Source of the DNA: Megalopta genalis
Taxonomy: Eukaryota > Arthropoda > Insecta > Hymenoptera > Halictidae
DNA: 64,000 nt
Reading direction: 5' to 3'
Assembly (NCBI RefSeq): GCF_051020955.1
Contig: NW_027476498.1
Span: forward strand, 62,001-126,000
How positions within the stretch are numbered: the stretch's first letter is position 1; the number at the start of each line of letters is the position of its first letter. The translations under genes and the position numbers were made by a program. Positions 14,315 to 27,700 of the stretch are shown here, in pieces. A model generated the notes under the pieces. The model had not been told where the DNA came from and searched no databases. It saw only the letters and a list, made by a program, of their open reading frames with translations.

Positions 14315-17300
14315 GACACAAATGATTTAGCTTCAACTGGTTGCGAAACAAACGAGATAGATTCAAATCCACGCGAAACACATGATTAAGCTTCAACTGC
14401 ATGCCAAACAAACGAGTTACTTTCAAATCCATGCGAAACACATGATTTAGCTTCAAATCAATGCGATGTAAATGGTTTAGCAACAAATCCATGAGACACA
14501 AATGATTTAGCTTCCGATACTTGCGAAATAAGTGATATAGATTCAAATGCATGCCAAACAAACCAGTTAGCTTCAAATCCATGCGAAACACATGATTTAG
14601 TTTTAAATTCAAGCGAAACACATGGTTTAGCTTAATATTCATGCGAAACAAATGTTTCAGCTTCTAATACTTGTAATATACATAATTTAGCTTCAAATGC
14701 AGGCGAAACAAACGAGTTATCTGGGAATCCACGTGGAACACATGATTAAGCTACAAATCAATGCGAAGTAGAAGGCTTATCTTCGAATCCATGAGAAACA
14801 AATGGTTTAGCTTCAACTACTTGTCATATACATGATTTATCTTGAAATGCAGGCGAAACAGACGAGTCAGCTTCAATTCCATGCGAAACAAATGATTTAG
14901 ATATAAATTAAAGCGAAACAGATGGTTTAGCTTCAAATTCGTGTGAAACACATGGCTTAGTTGCAAATACTTGTGATATACATGATTAAGCTTCAACTGC
15001 AAGTGAAAGAGACTCGTTAGCTTAAAATTCAAGCGTACCACATGATTTAGCTTCAAATCAATGCGAAGTAGAAGGCTTAGGTTCAAATCCATGCGAAACA
15101 AATGATTTACCTTCAAATACTTGCGGCTTAATCGAAATAGCTTCAAATGCAGGCGAAACAAACGAGTTAGCTTCAAATCCATGCGGAACACATGATGTAG
15201 CTTCAAATACCTGCGGTTTAAATGAAATAGCATAAAATGCAGGCGAAACAATCGAGATAGATTCAAATCCATGCGAAACACATGATTTAGCTTCAAATCA
15301 ATGCGAAGTAGAAGGCTTAACTTCAAATCCATGCGAAACAAATGGTTTAGGTTCAAATACGTGTGATAAACATGATTTAGACTCAACTGCATGCGAATCA
15401 AACGAGTCAGCTTCAAATCCTAGGGAAACACATGATTTGAATTCAGATCAATGCAACGTAGAGGGCTTAGCTTCAAATCCATGCGAAACAAATGATTTAC
15501 CTTCAAATACTGGCGGATTAAATGAAATAGCTTCAAATGCAGGCGAAACAAACGAGTTTGCTTCAAATCCAAGGGAAACACATGATTTAACTTCACATCA
15601 ATGCGAAGTAGCAGGCTTAGCTTCTAATCAATACGAAACAAATGGTTTGGATTCTGATACTTGTGATAAACATGACTTAGCTTCAACTGCATGCGAATCA
15701 AACGAGTTAGCTCCAAATCCAACAGATACACATGATTTAACTCCAAATAAGGGCGAAGTAGTAGGATTCGCATCAAATCAATGCGAAACAAATGGTTTAG
15801 CATCAAAGACTTGTGATAAACATGATTTAGCTTCAAATTCATGCTAAGTAGAAAGACTATCTCCACGTCCATGCGAAACAAATGGTTTAGTTTCAAATAG
15901 TTGTGATAAACATGATTCAGCTTCAACTGTATGCGAATCAAACGAGTAAGCTTCAAATCGCAGTGAAACACATGATTTAACTTCAAATCAATGCGAAACA
16001 CATGATTTAGCTTCGAATCAATGCGAGGTAGAAGGTTTAGCATAAAATCCATGCGAAACAAATGATTTACCTTGAAATACTTGCGGTTTAAATGAAATAG
16101 ATTCAAATGCAGGCGAAACAAACGAGTTAGCTTCAAATCCATGCGAAACACATGATTTAGCTTCAAGTCAATGCGAAGTAGAAGGCTTAACTTCAAATCC
16201 ATGCGAAACAAATGGTTCAGCTTCAAATACTTGTGATAAGCATGAATTAGCTTCAACTGCATGCGAATCAAACGAGTTAGCTTCAAATCCCAGGGAATCA
16301 CATGATTTAACTGCAAATCAATGGGAAGTAGAAGGTTTCGCTTAAAATCCATGCGAATCAAATGATTTACCTTCAAATACTTGTGGCTTAATTGCAATAG
16401 CTTCAAATGCAGGCGAAACAAACGAGTTAGCTTCGAATCCATGCGAAACACATGATTTAGCTTCAAATCAATGCGAACTAGAAGGCTTAGTTTCAAATCC
16501 ATGAGAAAAAAATGGAATAGCTTCAAATACTTGTTTTATAAATGATTTAGCTTCAAGTGCATGCGAATCAGACGAGTTAGATTCAAATCCCAGGGAAACA
16601 CATGATTTAACTTCAAATCAATGCGAAGTAGAAGGCTTAGCTTAAAATCTATGCGAAACATATGGTGTAGCTTCAAATGCTTGTGATATACATGATTTAG
16701 ATTCAACTGGATGCGAAACAAACGAGTTAGCTTCAAATCCATGCGAAACACATGATTTGGCTTCAAATCAATGCGAAGTAGAAGGCTTATCTTCGAATCC
16801 ATGAGAAACAAATGGTTTAGCTTCAACTACCTGTGATATACATGATTTAACTTGAAATGCAGGCGAAACAGACGAGTCAGCTTCAATTTCATGCGTAACA
16901 AATGATTTAGCTATAAATTCAAGCGAAACACATGGTTTAGCTTCAAATTCGTGCGAAACACATGGCTTAGTTGCAAATACTTGTGATATACATGATTTAG
17001 CTTCAACTGCAAGTGAAAGAGACTCGTTAGCTTAAAATTCAAGCGTACCACATGATTTAGCTTCAAATCAATGCGACGTAGAAGGCTTAGGTTCAAATCC
17101 ATGCGAAACAAATGATTTACCTTCAAATACTTGCGGCTTAATTGAAATAGCTTCAAATGCAGGCGAAACAAACGAGTTAGCTTCAAATCCATGCGGAACA
17201 CATGATGTAGCTTCAAATACCTGCGGTTTAAATGAAATAGCATAAAATGCAGGCGAAACAATCGAGTTAGATTCAAATCCATGCGAAACACATGATTTAG

Positions 17301-20300
17301 CTTCAAATCAATGCGAAGTAGAAGGCTTAACTTCAAATCCATGCGAAACAAATGGTTTAGGTTCAAATACGTGTGATAAACATGATTTAGACTCCACTGC
17401 ATGCGAATCAAACGAGTCAGCTTCAAATCCTAGGGAAACACATGATTTGAATTCAGATCAATGCAACGTAGAGGGCTTAGCTTCAAATCCATGCGAAACA
17501 AATGATTTACCTTCAAATACTGGCGGTTTAAATGAAATAGCTTCAAATGCAGGCGAAACAAACGAGTTTGCTTCAAATCCAAGGGAAACACATGATTTAA
17601 CTTCACATCAATGCGAAGTAGTAGGCTTAGCTTCTAATCAATACGAAACAAATGGTTTGGATTCTGATACTTGTGATAAACATGACTTAGCTTCAACAGC
17701 ATGCGAATCAAACGAGTTAGCTCCAAATCCAACAGATACACATGATTTAACTCCAAATAAGGTGCGAAGTAGTAGGCTTCGCATCAAATCAATGCGAAAC
17801 AAATGGTTTAGCATCAAACACTTGTGATAAACATGATTTAGCTTCAAATTCATGCTAAGTAGAAAGACTATCTCCACGTCCATGCGAAACAAATGGTTTA
17901 GTTTCAAATAGTTGTGATAAACATGATTCAGCTTCAACTGTATGCGAATCAAACGAGTAAGCTTCAAATCGCAGGGAAACACATGATTTAACTTCAAATC
18001 AATGCGAAACACATGATTTTGCTTCGAATCAATGCGAGGTAGAAGGTTTAGCATAAAATCCATGCGAAACAAATGATTTACCTTGAAATACTTGCGGTTT
18101 AAATGAAATAGATTCAAATGCAGGCGAAACAAACGAGTTAGCTTCAAATCCATGCGAAACACATGATTTAGCTTCAAGTCAATGCGAAGTAGAAGGCTTA
18201 ACTTCAAATCCATGCGAAACAAATGGTTCAGCTTCAAATACTTGTGATAAGCATGAATTAGCTTCAACTGCATGCGAATCAAACGAGTTAGCTTCAAATC
18301 CCAGGGAATCACATGATTTAACTGCAAATCAATGCGAAGTAGAAGGTTTCGCTTAAAATCCATGCGAATCAAATGATTTACCTTCAAATACTTGTGGCTT
18401 AATTGCAATAGCTTCAAATGCAGGCGAAACAAACGAGTTAGCTTCGAATCCATGCGAAACACATGATTTAGCTTCAAATCAATGCGAACTAGAAGGCTTA
18501 GTTTCAAATCCATGAGAAAAAAATGGAATAGCTTCAAATACTTGTTTTATAAATGATTTAGCTTCAAGTGCATGCGAATCAGACGAGTTAGATTCAAATC
18601 CCAGGGAAACACATGATTTAACTTCAAATCAATGCGAAGTAGAAGGCTTACCTTAAAATCTATGCGAAACATATGGTGTAGCTTCAAATGCTTGTGATAT
18701 ACATGATTTAGATTCAACTGGATGCGAAACAAACGAGTTAGCTTCAAATCCATGCGAAACACATGATTTGGCTTCAAATCAATGCGAAGTAGAAGGCTTA
18801 TCTTCGAATCCATGAGAAACAAATGGCTTAGCTTCAACTACCTGTGATATACATGATTTAACTTGAAATGCAGGCGAAACAGACGAGTCAGCTTCAATTT
18901 CATGCGTAACAAATGATTTAGCTATAAATTCAAGCGAAACACATGGTTTAGCTTCAAATTCGTGCGAAACACATGGCTTAGTTGCAAATACTTGTGATAT
19001 ACATGATTTAGCTTCAACTGCAAGTGAAAGAGACTCGTTAGCTTAAAATTCAAGCGTACCACATGATTTAGCTTCAAATCAATGCGACGTAGAAGGCTTA
19101 GGTTCAAATCCATGCGAAACAAATGATTTACCTTCAAATACTTGCGGCTTAATTGAAATAGCTTCAAATGCAGGCGAAACAAACGAGTTAGCTTCAAATC
19201 CATGCGGAACACATGATGTAGCTTCAAATACCTGCGGTTTAAATGAAATAGCATAAAATGCAGGCGAAACAATCGAGTTAGATTCAAATCCATGCGAAAC
19301 ACATGATTTAGCTTCAAATCAATGCGAAGTAGAAGGCTTAACTTCAAATCCATGCGAAACAAATGGTTTAGGTTCAAATACGTGTGATAAACATGATTTA
19401 GACTCCACTGCATGCGAATCAAACGAGTCAGCTTCAAATCCTAGGGAAACACATGATTTGAATTCAGATCAATGCAACGTAGAGGGCTTAGCTTCAAATC
19501 CATGCGAAACAAATGATTTACCTTCAAATACTGGCGGTTTAAATGAAATAGCTTCAAATGCAGGCGAAACAAACGAGTTTGCTTCAAATCCAAGGGAAAC
19601 ACATGATTTAACTTCACATCAATGCGAAGTAGTAGGCTTAGCTTCTAATCAATACGAAACAAATGGTTTGGATTCTGATACTTGTGATAAACATGACTTA
19701 GCTTCAACAGCATGCGAATCAAACGAGTTAGCTCCAAATCCAACAGATACACATGATTTAACTCCAAATAAGGTGCGAAGTAGTAGGCTTCGCATCAAAT
19801 CAATGCGAAACAAATGGTTTAGCATCAAACACTTGTGATAAACATGATTTAGCTTCAAATTCATGCTAAGTAGAAAGACTATCTCCACGTCCATGCGAAA
19901 CAAATGGTTTAGTTTCAAATAGTTGTGATAAACATGATTCAGCTTCAACTGTATGCGAATCAAACGAGTAAGCTTCAAATCGCAGGGAAACACATGATTT
20001 AACTTCAAATCAATGCGAAACACATGATTTAGCTTCGAATCAATGCGAGGTAGAAGGTTTAGCATAAAATCCATGCGAAACAAATGATTTACCTTGAAAT
20101 ACTTGCGGTTTAAATGAAATAGATTCAAATGCAGGCGAAACAAACGAGTTAGCTTCAAATCCATGCGAAACACATGATTTAGCTTCAAGTCAATGCGAAG
20201 TAGAAGGCTTAACTTCAAATCCATGCGAAACAAATGGTTCAGCTTCAAATACTTGTGATAAGCATGAATTAGCTTCAACTGCATGCGAATCAAACGAGTT

Positions 20301-23300
20301 AGCTTCAAATCCCAGGGAATCACATGATTTAACTGCAAATCAATGCGAAGTAGAAGGTTTCGCTTAAAATCCATGCGAATCAAATGATTTACCTTCAAAT
20401 ACTTGTGGCTTAATTGCAATAGCTTCAAATGCAGGCGAAACAAACGAGTTAGCTTCGAATCCATGCGAAACACATGATTTAGCTTCAAATCAATGCGAAC
20501 TAGAAGGCTTAGTTTCAAATCCATGAGAAAAAAATGGAATAGCTTCAAATACTTGTTTTATAAATGATTTAGCTTCAAGTGCATGCGAATCAGACGAGTT
20601 AGATTCAAATCCCAGGGAAACACATGATTTAACTTCAAATCAATGCGAAGTAGAAGGCTTACCTTAAAATCTATGCGAAACATGTGGTGTAGCTTCAAAT
20701 GCTTGTGATATACATGATTTAGATTCAACTGGATGCGAAACAAACGAGTTAGCTTCAAATCCATGCGAAACACATGATTTGGCTTCAAATCAATGCGAAG
20801 TAGAAGGCTTATCTTCGAATCCATGAGAAACAAATGGCTTAGCTTCAACTACCTGTGATATACATGATTTAACTTGAAATGCAGGCGAAACAGACGAGTC
20901 AGCTTCAATTTCATGCGTAACAAATGATTTAGCTATAAATTCAAGCGAAACACATGGTTTAGCTTCAAATTCGTGCGAAACACATGGCTTAGTTGCAAAT
21001 ACTTGTGATATACATGATTTAGCTTCAACTGCAAGTGAAAGAGACTCGTTAGCTTAAAATTCAAGCGTACCACATGATTTAGCTTCAAATCAATGCGACG
21101 TAGAAGGCTTAGGTTCAAATCCATGCGAAACAAATGATTTACCTTCAAATACTTGCGGCTTAATTGAAATAGCTTCAAATGCAGGCGAAACAAACGAGTT
21201 AGCTTCAAATCCATGCGGAACACATGATGTAGCTTCAAATACCTGCGGTTTAAATGAAATAGCATAAAATGCAGGCGAAACAATCGAGTTAGATTCAAAT
21301 CCATGCGAAACACATGATTTAGCTTCAAATCAATGCGAAGTAGAAGGCTTAACTTCAAATCCATGCGAAACAAATGGTTTAGGTTCAAATACGTGTGATA
21401 AACATGATTTAGACTCCACTGCATGCGAATCAAACGAGTCAGCTTCAAATCCTAGGGAAACACATGATTTGAATTCAGATCAATGCAACGTAGAGGGCTT
21501 AGCTTCAAATCCATGCGAAACAAATGATTTACCTTCAAATACTGGCGGTTTAAATGAAATAGCTTCAAATGCAGGCGAATCAAACGAGTTTGCTTCAAAT
21601 CCAAGGGAAACACATGATTTAACTTCACATCAATGCGAAGTAGTAGGCTTAGCTTCTAATCAATACGAAACAAATGGTTTGGATTCTGATACTTGTGATA
21701 AACATGACTTAGCTTCAACAGCATGCGAATCAAACGAGTTAGCTCCAAATCCAACAGATACACATGATTTAACTCCAAATAATGGCGAAGTAGTAGGCTT
21801 CGCATCAAATCAATGCGAAACAAATGGTTTAGCATCAAACACTTGTGATAAACATGATTTAGCTTCAAATTCATGCTAAGTAGAAAGACTATCTCCACGT
21901 CCATGCGAAACAAATGGTTTAGTTTCAAATAGTTGTGATAAACATGATTCAGCTTCAACTGTATGCGAATCAAACGAGTAAGCTTCAAATCGCAGGGAAA
22001 CACATGATTTAACTTCAAATAAATGCGAAGTTTTAGGCTTAGCTTCAAATCCATGCGAAACAAGTGGTTTAGCTTCAAATATTTATTATATACATGATTT
22101 AGCTACAACTGCATGCGAAACAAACGAGTTAGCTTCAAATACAAGGGAAACACATTATTAAACTTGAAAATACTTGCGGTTTAAATGGAATAGCTTCAAA
22201 TTGAGGCGAAACAAACGATTTAGCGTCAAATCCACGCGAAACAATTGATTTAGCTTCAAAACAATGCGAAGTAGAAGGCTTATTTTCGAATGCATGAGAA
22301 ACAAATGGTTTAGCTTCAACTACTTGTGATATACATGATTTATCTTGAAATGCAGGCGAAACAGACGAGTCAGCTTCAATTCCATGCGAAACAAATGATT
22401 TAGCTATAAATTCAACCGAAACACATGGTTTAGCTTCAAATTCGTGCGAAACACATGGCTTAGTTGCAAATACTTGTGATATACATGATTTAGCTTCAAC
22501 TGCAAGTGAAAGAGACTCGTTAGCTTAAAATTCAAGCGAACCACATGATTTATCTTCAAATCAATGTGAAGTAGAAGGCTTAGCTTCAAATCCATGCGAA
22601 TCAAATGATTTACCTTCAAATACTTGCGGCTTAATTGCAATAGCTTCAAATGCAGGCGAAACAAACGAGTTAGCTTCGAATCCATGCGAAACACATGATT
22701 TAGCTTCAAATCAATGCGAACTAGAAGGCTTAGTTTCAAATCCATGAGAAAAAAATGGAATAGCTTCAAATACTTGTTTTATAAATGATTTAGCTTCAAG
22801 TGCATGCGAATCAGACGAGTTAGATTCAAATCCCAGGGAAACACATGATTTAACTTCAAATAAATGCGAAGTAGAAGGCTTAGCTTAAAATCTATGCGAA
22901 ACAAATTATTTACCTACAAATACTTGCGTTTTAAATGAAGTAGCTTTAAATGCAGGCCAAACAAACGAGTTAGCTTCAAATCCATGCGAAACACATGAGT
23001 TAGCTTCAAATCAATGCGAAGTAGAAGGCTTATCTTCGAATCCATGAGAAACAAATGGTTTAGCTTCAACTACTTGTGATATACATGATTTAGACTCCAC
23101 TGCATGCGAATCAAACGAGTCAGCTTCAAATCCTAGGGAAACACATGATTTGAATTCAGATCAATGCAACGTAGAGGGCTTAGCTTCAAATCCATGCGAA
23201 ACAAATGATTTACCTTCAAATACTGGCGGTTTAAATGAAATAGCTTCAAATGCAGGCGAAACAAACGAGTTTGCTTCAAATCCAAGGGAAACACATGATT

Positions 23301-24727
23301 TAGCTTCAAATCAATGCGAGGTAGAAGGCTTATCTTCGAATGCATGCGAAACATATGGTGTAGCTTCAAATGCTTGTGATATACATGATTTAGATTCAAC
23401 TGGATGCGAAACAAACGAGTTAGCTTCAAATCCATGCGAAACACATGATTTGGCTTCAAATCAGTGCGAAGTAGAAGGCTTATCTTCGAATCCATGAGAA
23501 ACAAATGGTTTAGCTTCAACTACTTGTGATATACATGATTTATCTTGAAATGCAGGCGAAGCAGACGAGTCAGCTTCAATTCCATGCGAAACAAATGATT
23601 TAGCCATAAATTCAAGCGAAACACATGGTTTAGTTTCAAATTCGTGCGAAACACATGGCTTAGTTGCAAATACTTGTGATATACATGATTTAGCTTCAAC
23701 TGCAAGTGAAAGAGACTCGTTAGCTTAAAATTCAAGCGTACCACATGATTTAGCTTCAAATCAATGCGAAGTAGAAGGCTTAGCTTCAAATCCATGCGAA
23801 ACAAATGATTTACCTTCAAATACTTGCGGCTTAATTGAAATAGCTTCAAATGCAGGCGAAACAAACGAGTTAGCTTCGAATCCATGCGAAACACATGATT
23901 TAGCTTCAAATCAATGCGAGGTAGAAGGCTTATCTTCGAATGCATGCGAAACATATGGTGTAGCTTCAAATGCTTGTGATATACATGATTTAGATTCAAC
24001 TGGATGCGAAACAAACGAGTTAGCTTCAAATCCATGCGAAACACATGATTTGGCTTCAAATCAATGCGAAGTAGAAGGCTTATCTTCGAATCCATGAGAA
24101 ACAAATGGTTTAGCTTCAAATACTTGTGATAAATATGATTTATACTCAAATGCACGCGAAACAAACGAGTTAGCTTCAAATCCATGCGAAACACATGATT
24201 TAGCTTCCAATTCATGCGAAACACACGGTTTAGCTTCATATTCTTCCGAAACAGATGGTTTAGATTCAGATACTTGTGATAAACATGATTTAGCTTCAAA
24301 TAAATGCGAAGTAGAAGACTTAGCTTCAAATCCATGCGAAACAAATGGTTTACCTTCAAATATTTGTGATATACATGATTTAGATTCAACTGAATGCGAA
24401 ACAAACGAGTCAGCTCCAAATCCATGCGAAACACATGATTTAGCTTCAGCTGCATGCGAAACGCATGGTTTAGCTTCATATTCTTGCGATACAAATGGTT
24501 TGGATTCAGATACTTGTGATAAACATGATTTAGCTTCAACTGCAGGCGAAACAAACGAGTTAGCTACAAATGCATGCAAAACACACGATTTAGCTTCAAA
24601 TGAATGCGAAATATAAGGTTTAGTTTCAAATGCATGCGAAACTCATGATTTAGCGTCAAATGAATGCGAAGTAGAAGGTTTAGCTTCAAATCCATTAGAA
24701 ACAAATGAGTTAACACCAAATACTTGC
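14315..24727. repeat. Satellite A, higher-order repeat copy 3 (10413 bp, expanded)
   Basis: The copy begins with the same block as positions 1 and 7413. It is about 3.5 kb longer than copy 2 because a 2011-bp subunit has been amplified locally (marker block at 15437, 17447, 19458 and 21469, then 23150). The end of the copy again matches the end of copies 1 and 2. No gene is supported. Confidence 0.92.
15437..23149. repeat. Local tandem amplification of a 2011-bp satellite subunit
   Basis: The marker block tgaattcagatcaatgcaac occurs at spacings of 2010, 2011 and 2011 bp and then 1681 bp. Neighbouring subunits are nearly identical; for example the blocks at 16911-17426, 18922-19437 and 20933-21448 read the same. 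Such homogeneity indicates recent unequal exchange or replication slippage over kilobase units. Confidence 0.85.
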
Positions 24728-27700
24728 GACACAAATGATTTAGCTTCAACTGGTTGCGAAACAAACGAGATAGATTCAAATCCACGCGAAACACATGATT
24801 AAGCTTCAACTGCATGCCAAACAAACGAGTTACTTTCAAATCCATGCGAAACACATGATTTAGCTTCAAATCAATGCGATGTAAATGGTTTAGCAACAAA
24901 TCCATGAGACACAAATGATTTAGCTTCCGATACTTGCGAAATAAGTGATATAGATTCAAATGCATGCCAAACAAACCAGTTAGCTTCAAATCCATGCGAA
25001 ACACATGATTTAGTTTTAAATTCAAGCGAAACACATGGTTTAGCTTAATATTCATGCGAAACAAATGTTTCAGCTTCTAATACTTGTAATATACATAATT
25101 TAGCTTCAAATGCAGGCGAAACAAACGAGTTATCTGGGAATCCACGTGGAACACATGATTAAGCTACAAATCAATGCGAAGTAGAAGGCTTATCTTCGAA
25201 TCCATGAGAAACAAATGGTTTAGCTTCAACTACTTGTCATATACATGATTTATCTTGAAATGCAGGCGAAACAGACGAGTCAGCTTCAATTCCATGCGAA
25301 ACAAATGATTTAGATATAAATTAAAGCGAAACAGATGGTTTAGCTTCAAATTCGTGTGAAACACATGGCTTAGTTGCAAATACTTGTGATATACATGATT
25401 AAGCTTCAACTGCAAGTGAAAGAGACTCGTTAGCTTAAAATTCAAGCGTACCACATGATTTAGCTTCAAATCAATGCGAAGTAGAAGGCTTAGGTTCAAA
25501 TCCATGCGAAACAAATGATTTACCTTCAAATACTTGCGGCTTAATCGAAATAGCTTCAAATGCAGGCGAAACAAACGAGTTAGCTTCAAATCCATGCGGA
25601 ACACATGATGTAGCTTCAAATACCTGCGGTTTAAATGAAATAGCATAAAATGCAGGCGAAACAATCGAGTTAGATTCAAATCCATGCGAAACACATGATT
25701 TAGCTTCAAATCAATGCGAAGTAGAAGGCTTAACTTCAAATCCATGCGAAACAAATGGTTTAGGTTCAAATACGTGTGATAAACATGATTTAGACTCAAC
25801 TGCATGCGAATCAAACGAGTCAGCTTCAAATCCTAGGGAAACACATGATTTGAATTCAGATCAATGCAACGTAGAGGGCTTAGCTTCAAATCCATGCGAA
25901 ACAAATGATTTACCTTCAAATACTGGCGGATTAAATGAAATAGCTTCAAATGCAGGCGAAACAAACGAGTTTGCTTCAAATCCAAGGGAAACACATGATT
26001 TAACTTCACATTAATGCGAAGTAGCAGGCTTAGCTTCTAATCAATACGAAACAAATGGTTTGGATTCTGATACTTGTGATAAACATGACTTAGCTTCAAC
26101 TGCATGCGAATCAAACGAGTTAGCTTCAAATCCCAGGGAATCACATGATTTAACTGCAAATCAATGCGAAGTAGAAGGTTTCGCTTAAAATCCATGCGAA
26201 TCAAATGATTTACCTTCAAATACATGTGGCTTAATTGCAATAGCTTCAAATGCAGGCGAAACAAACGAGTTAGCTTCGAATCCATGCGAAACACATGATT
26301 TAGCTTCAAATCAATGCGAACTAGAAGGCTTAGTTTCAAATCCATGAGAAAAAAATGGAATAGCTTCAAATACTTGTTTTATAAATGATTTAGCTTCAAG
26401 TGCATGCGAATCAGACGAGTTAGTTTCAAATCCCAGGGAAACACATGATTTAACTTCAAATCAATGCGAAGTAGAAGGCTTAGCTTAAAATCTATGCGAA
26501 ACATATGGTGTAGCTTCAAATGCTTGTGATATACATGATTTAGATTCAACTGGATGCGAAACAAACGAGTTAGCTTCAAATCCATGCGAAACACATGATT
26601 TGGCTTCAAATCAATGCGAAGTAGTAGGCTTATCTTCGAATCCATGAGAAACAAATGGTTTAGCTTCAACTACCTGTGATATACATGATTTAACTTGAAA
26701 TGCAGGCGAAACAGACGAGTCAGCTTCAATTTCATGCGTAACAAATGATTTAGCTATAAATTCAAGCGAAACACATGGTTTAGCTTCAAATTCGTGCGAA
26801 ACACATGGCTTAGTTGCAAATACTTGTGATATACATGATTTAGCTTCAACTGCAAGTGAAAGAGACTCGTTAGCTTAAAATTCAAGCGTACCACATGATT
26901 TAGCTTCAAATCAATGCGACGTAGAAGGCTTAGGTTCAAATCCATGCGAAACAAATGATTTACCTTCAAATACTTGCGGCTTAATTGAAATAGCTTCAAA
27001 TGCAGGCGAAACAAACGAGTTAGCTTCAAATCCATGCGGAACACATGATGTAGCTTCAAATACCTGCGGTTTAAATGAAATAGCATAAAATGCAGGCGAA
27101 ACAATCGAGTTAGATTCAAATCCATGCGAAACACATGATTTAGCTTCAAATCAATGCGAAGTAGAAGGCTTAACTTCAAATCCATGCGAAACAAATGGTT
27201 TAGGTTCAAATACGTGTGATAAACATGATTTAGACTCCACTGCATGCGAATCAAACGAGTCAGCTTCAAATCCTAGGGAAACACATGATTTGAATTCAGA
27301 TCAATGCAACGTAGAGGGCTTAGCTTCAAATCCATGCGAAACAAATGATTTACCTTCAAATACTGGCGGTTTAAATGAAATAGCTTCAAATGCAGGCGAA
27401 TCAAACGAGTTTGCTTCAAATCCAAGGGAAACACATGATTTAACTTCACATCAATGCGAAGTAGTAGGCTTAGCTTCTAATCAATACGAAACAAATGGTT
27501 TGGATTCTGATACTTGTGATAAACATGACTTAGCTTCAACAGCATGCGAATCAAACGAGTTAGCTCCAAATCCAACAGATACACATGATTTAACTCCAAA
27601 TAATGGCGAAGTAGTAGGCTTCGCATCAAATCAATGCGAAACAAATGGTTTAGCATCAAACACTTGTGATAAACATGATTTAGCTTCAAATTCATGCTAA

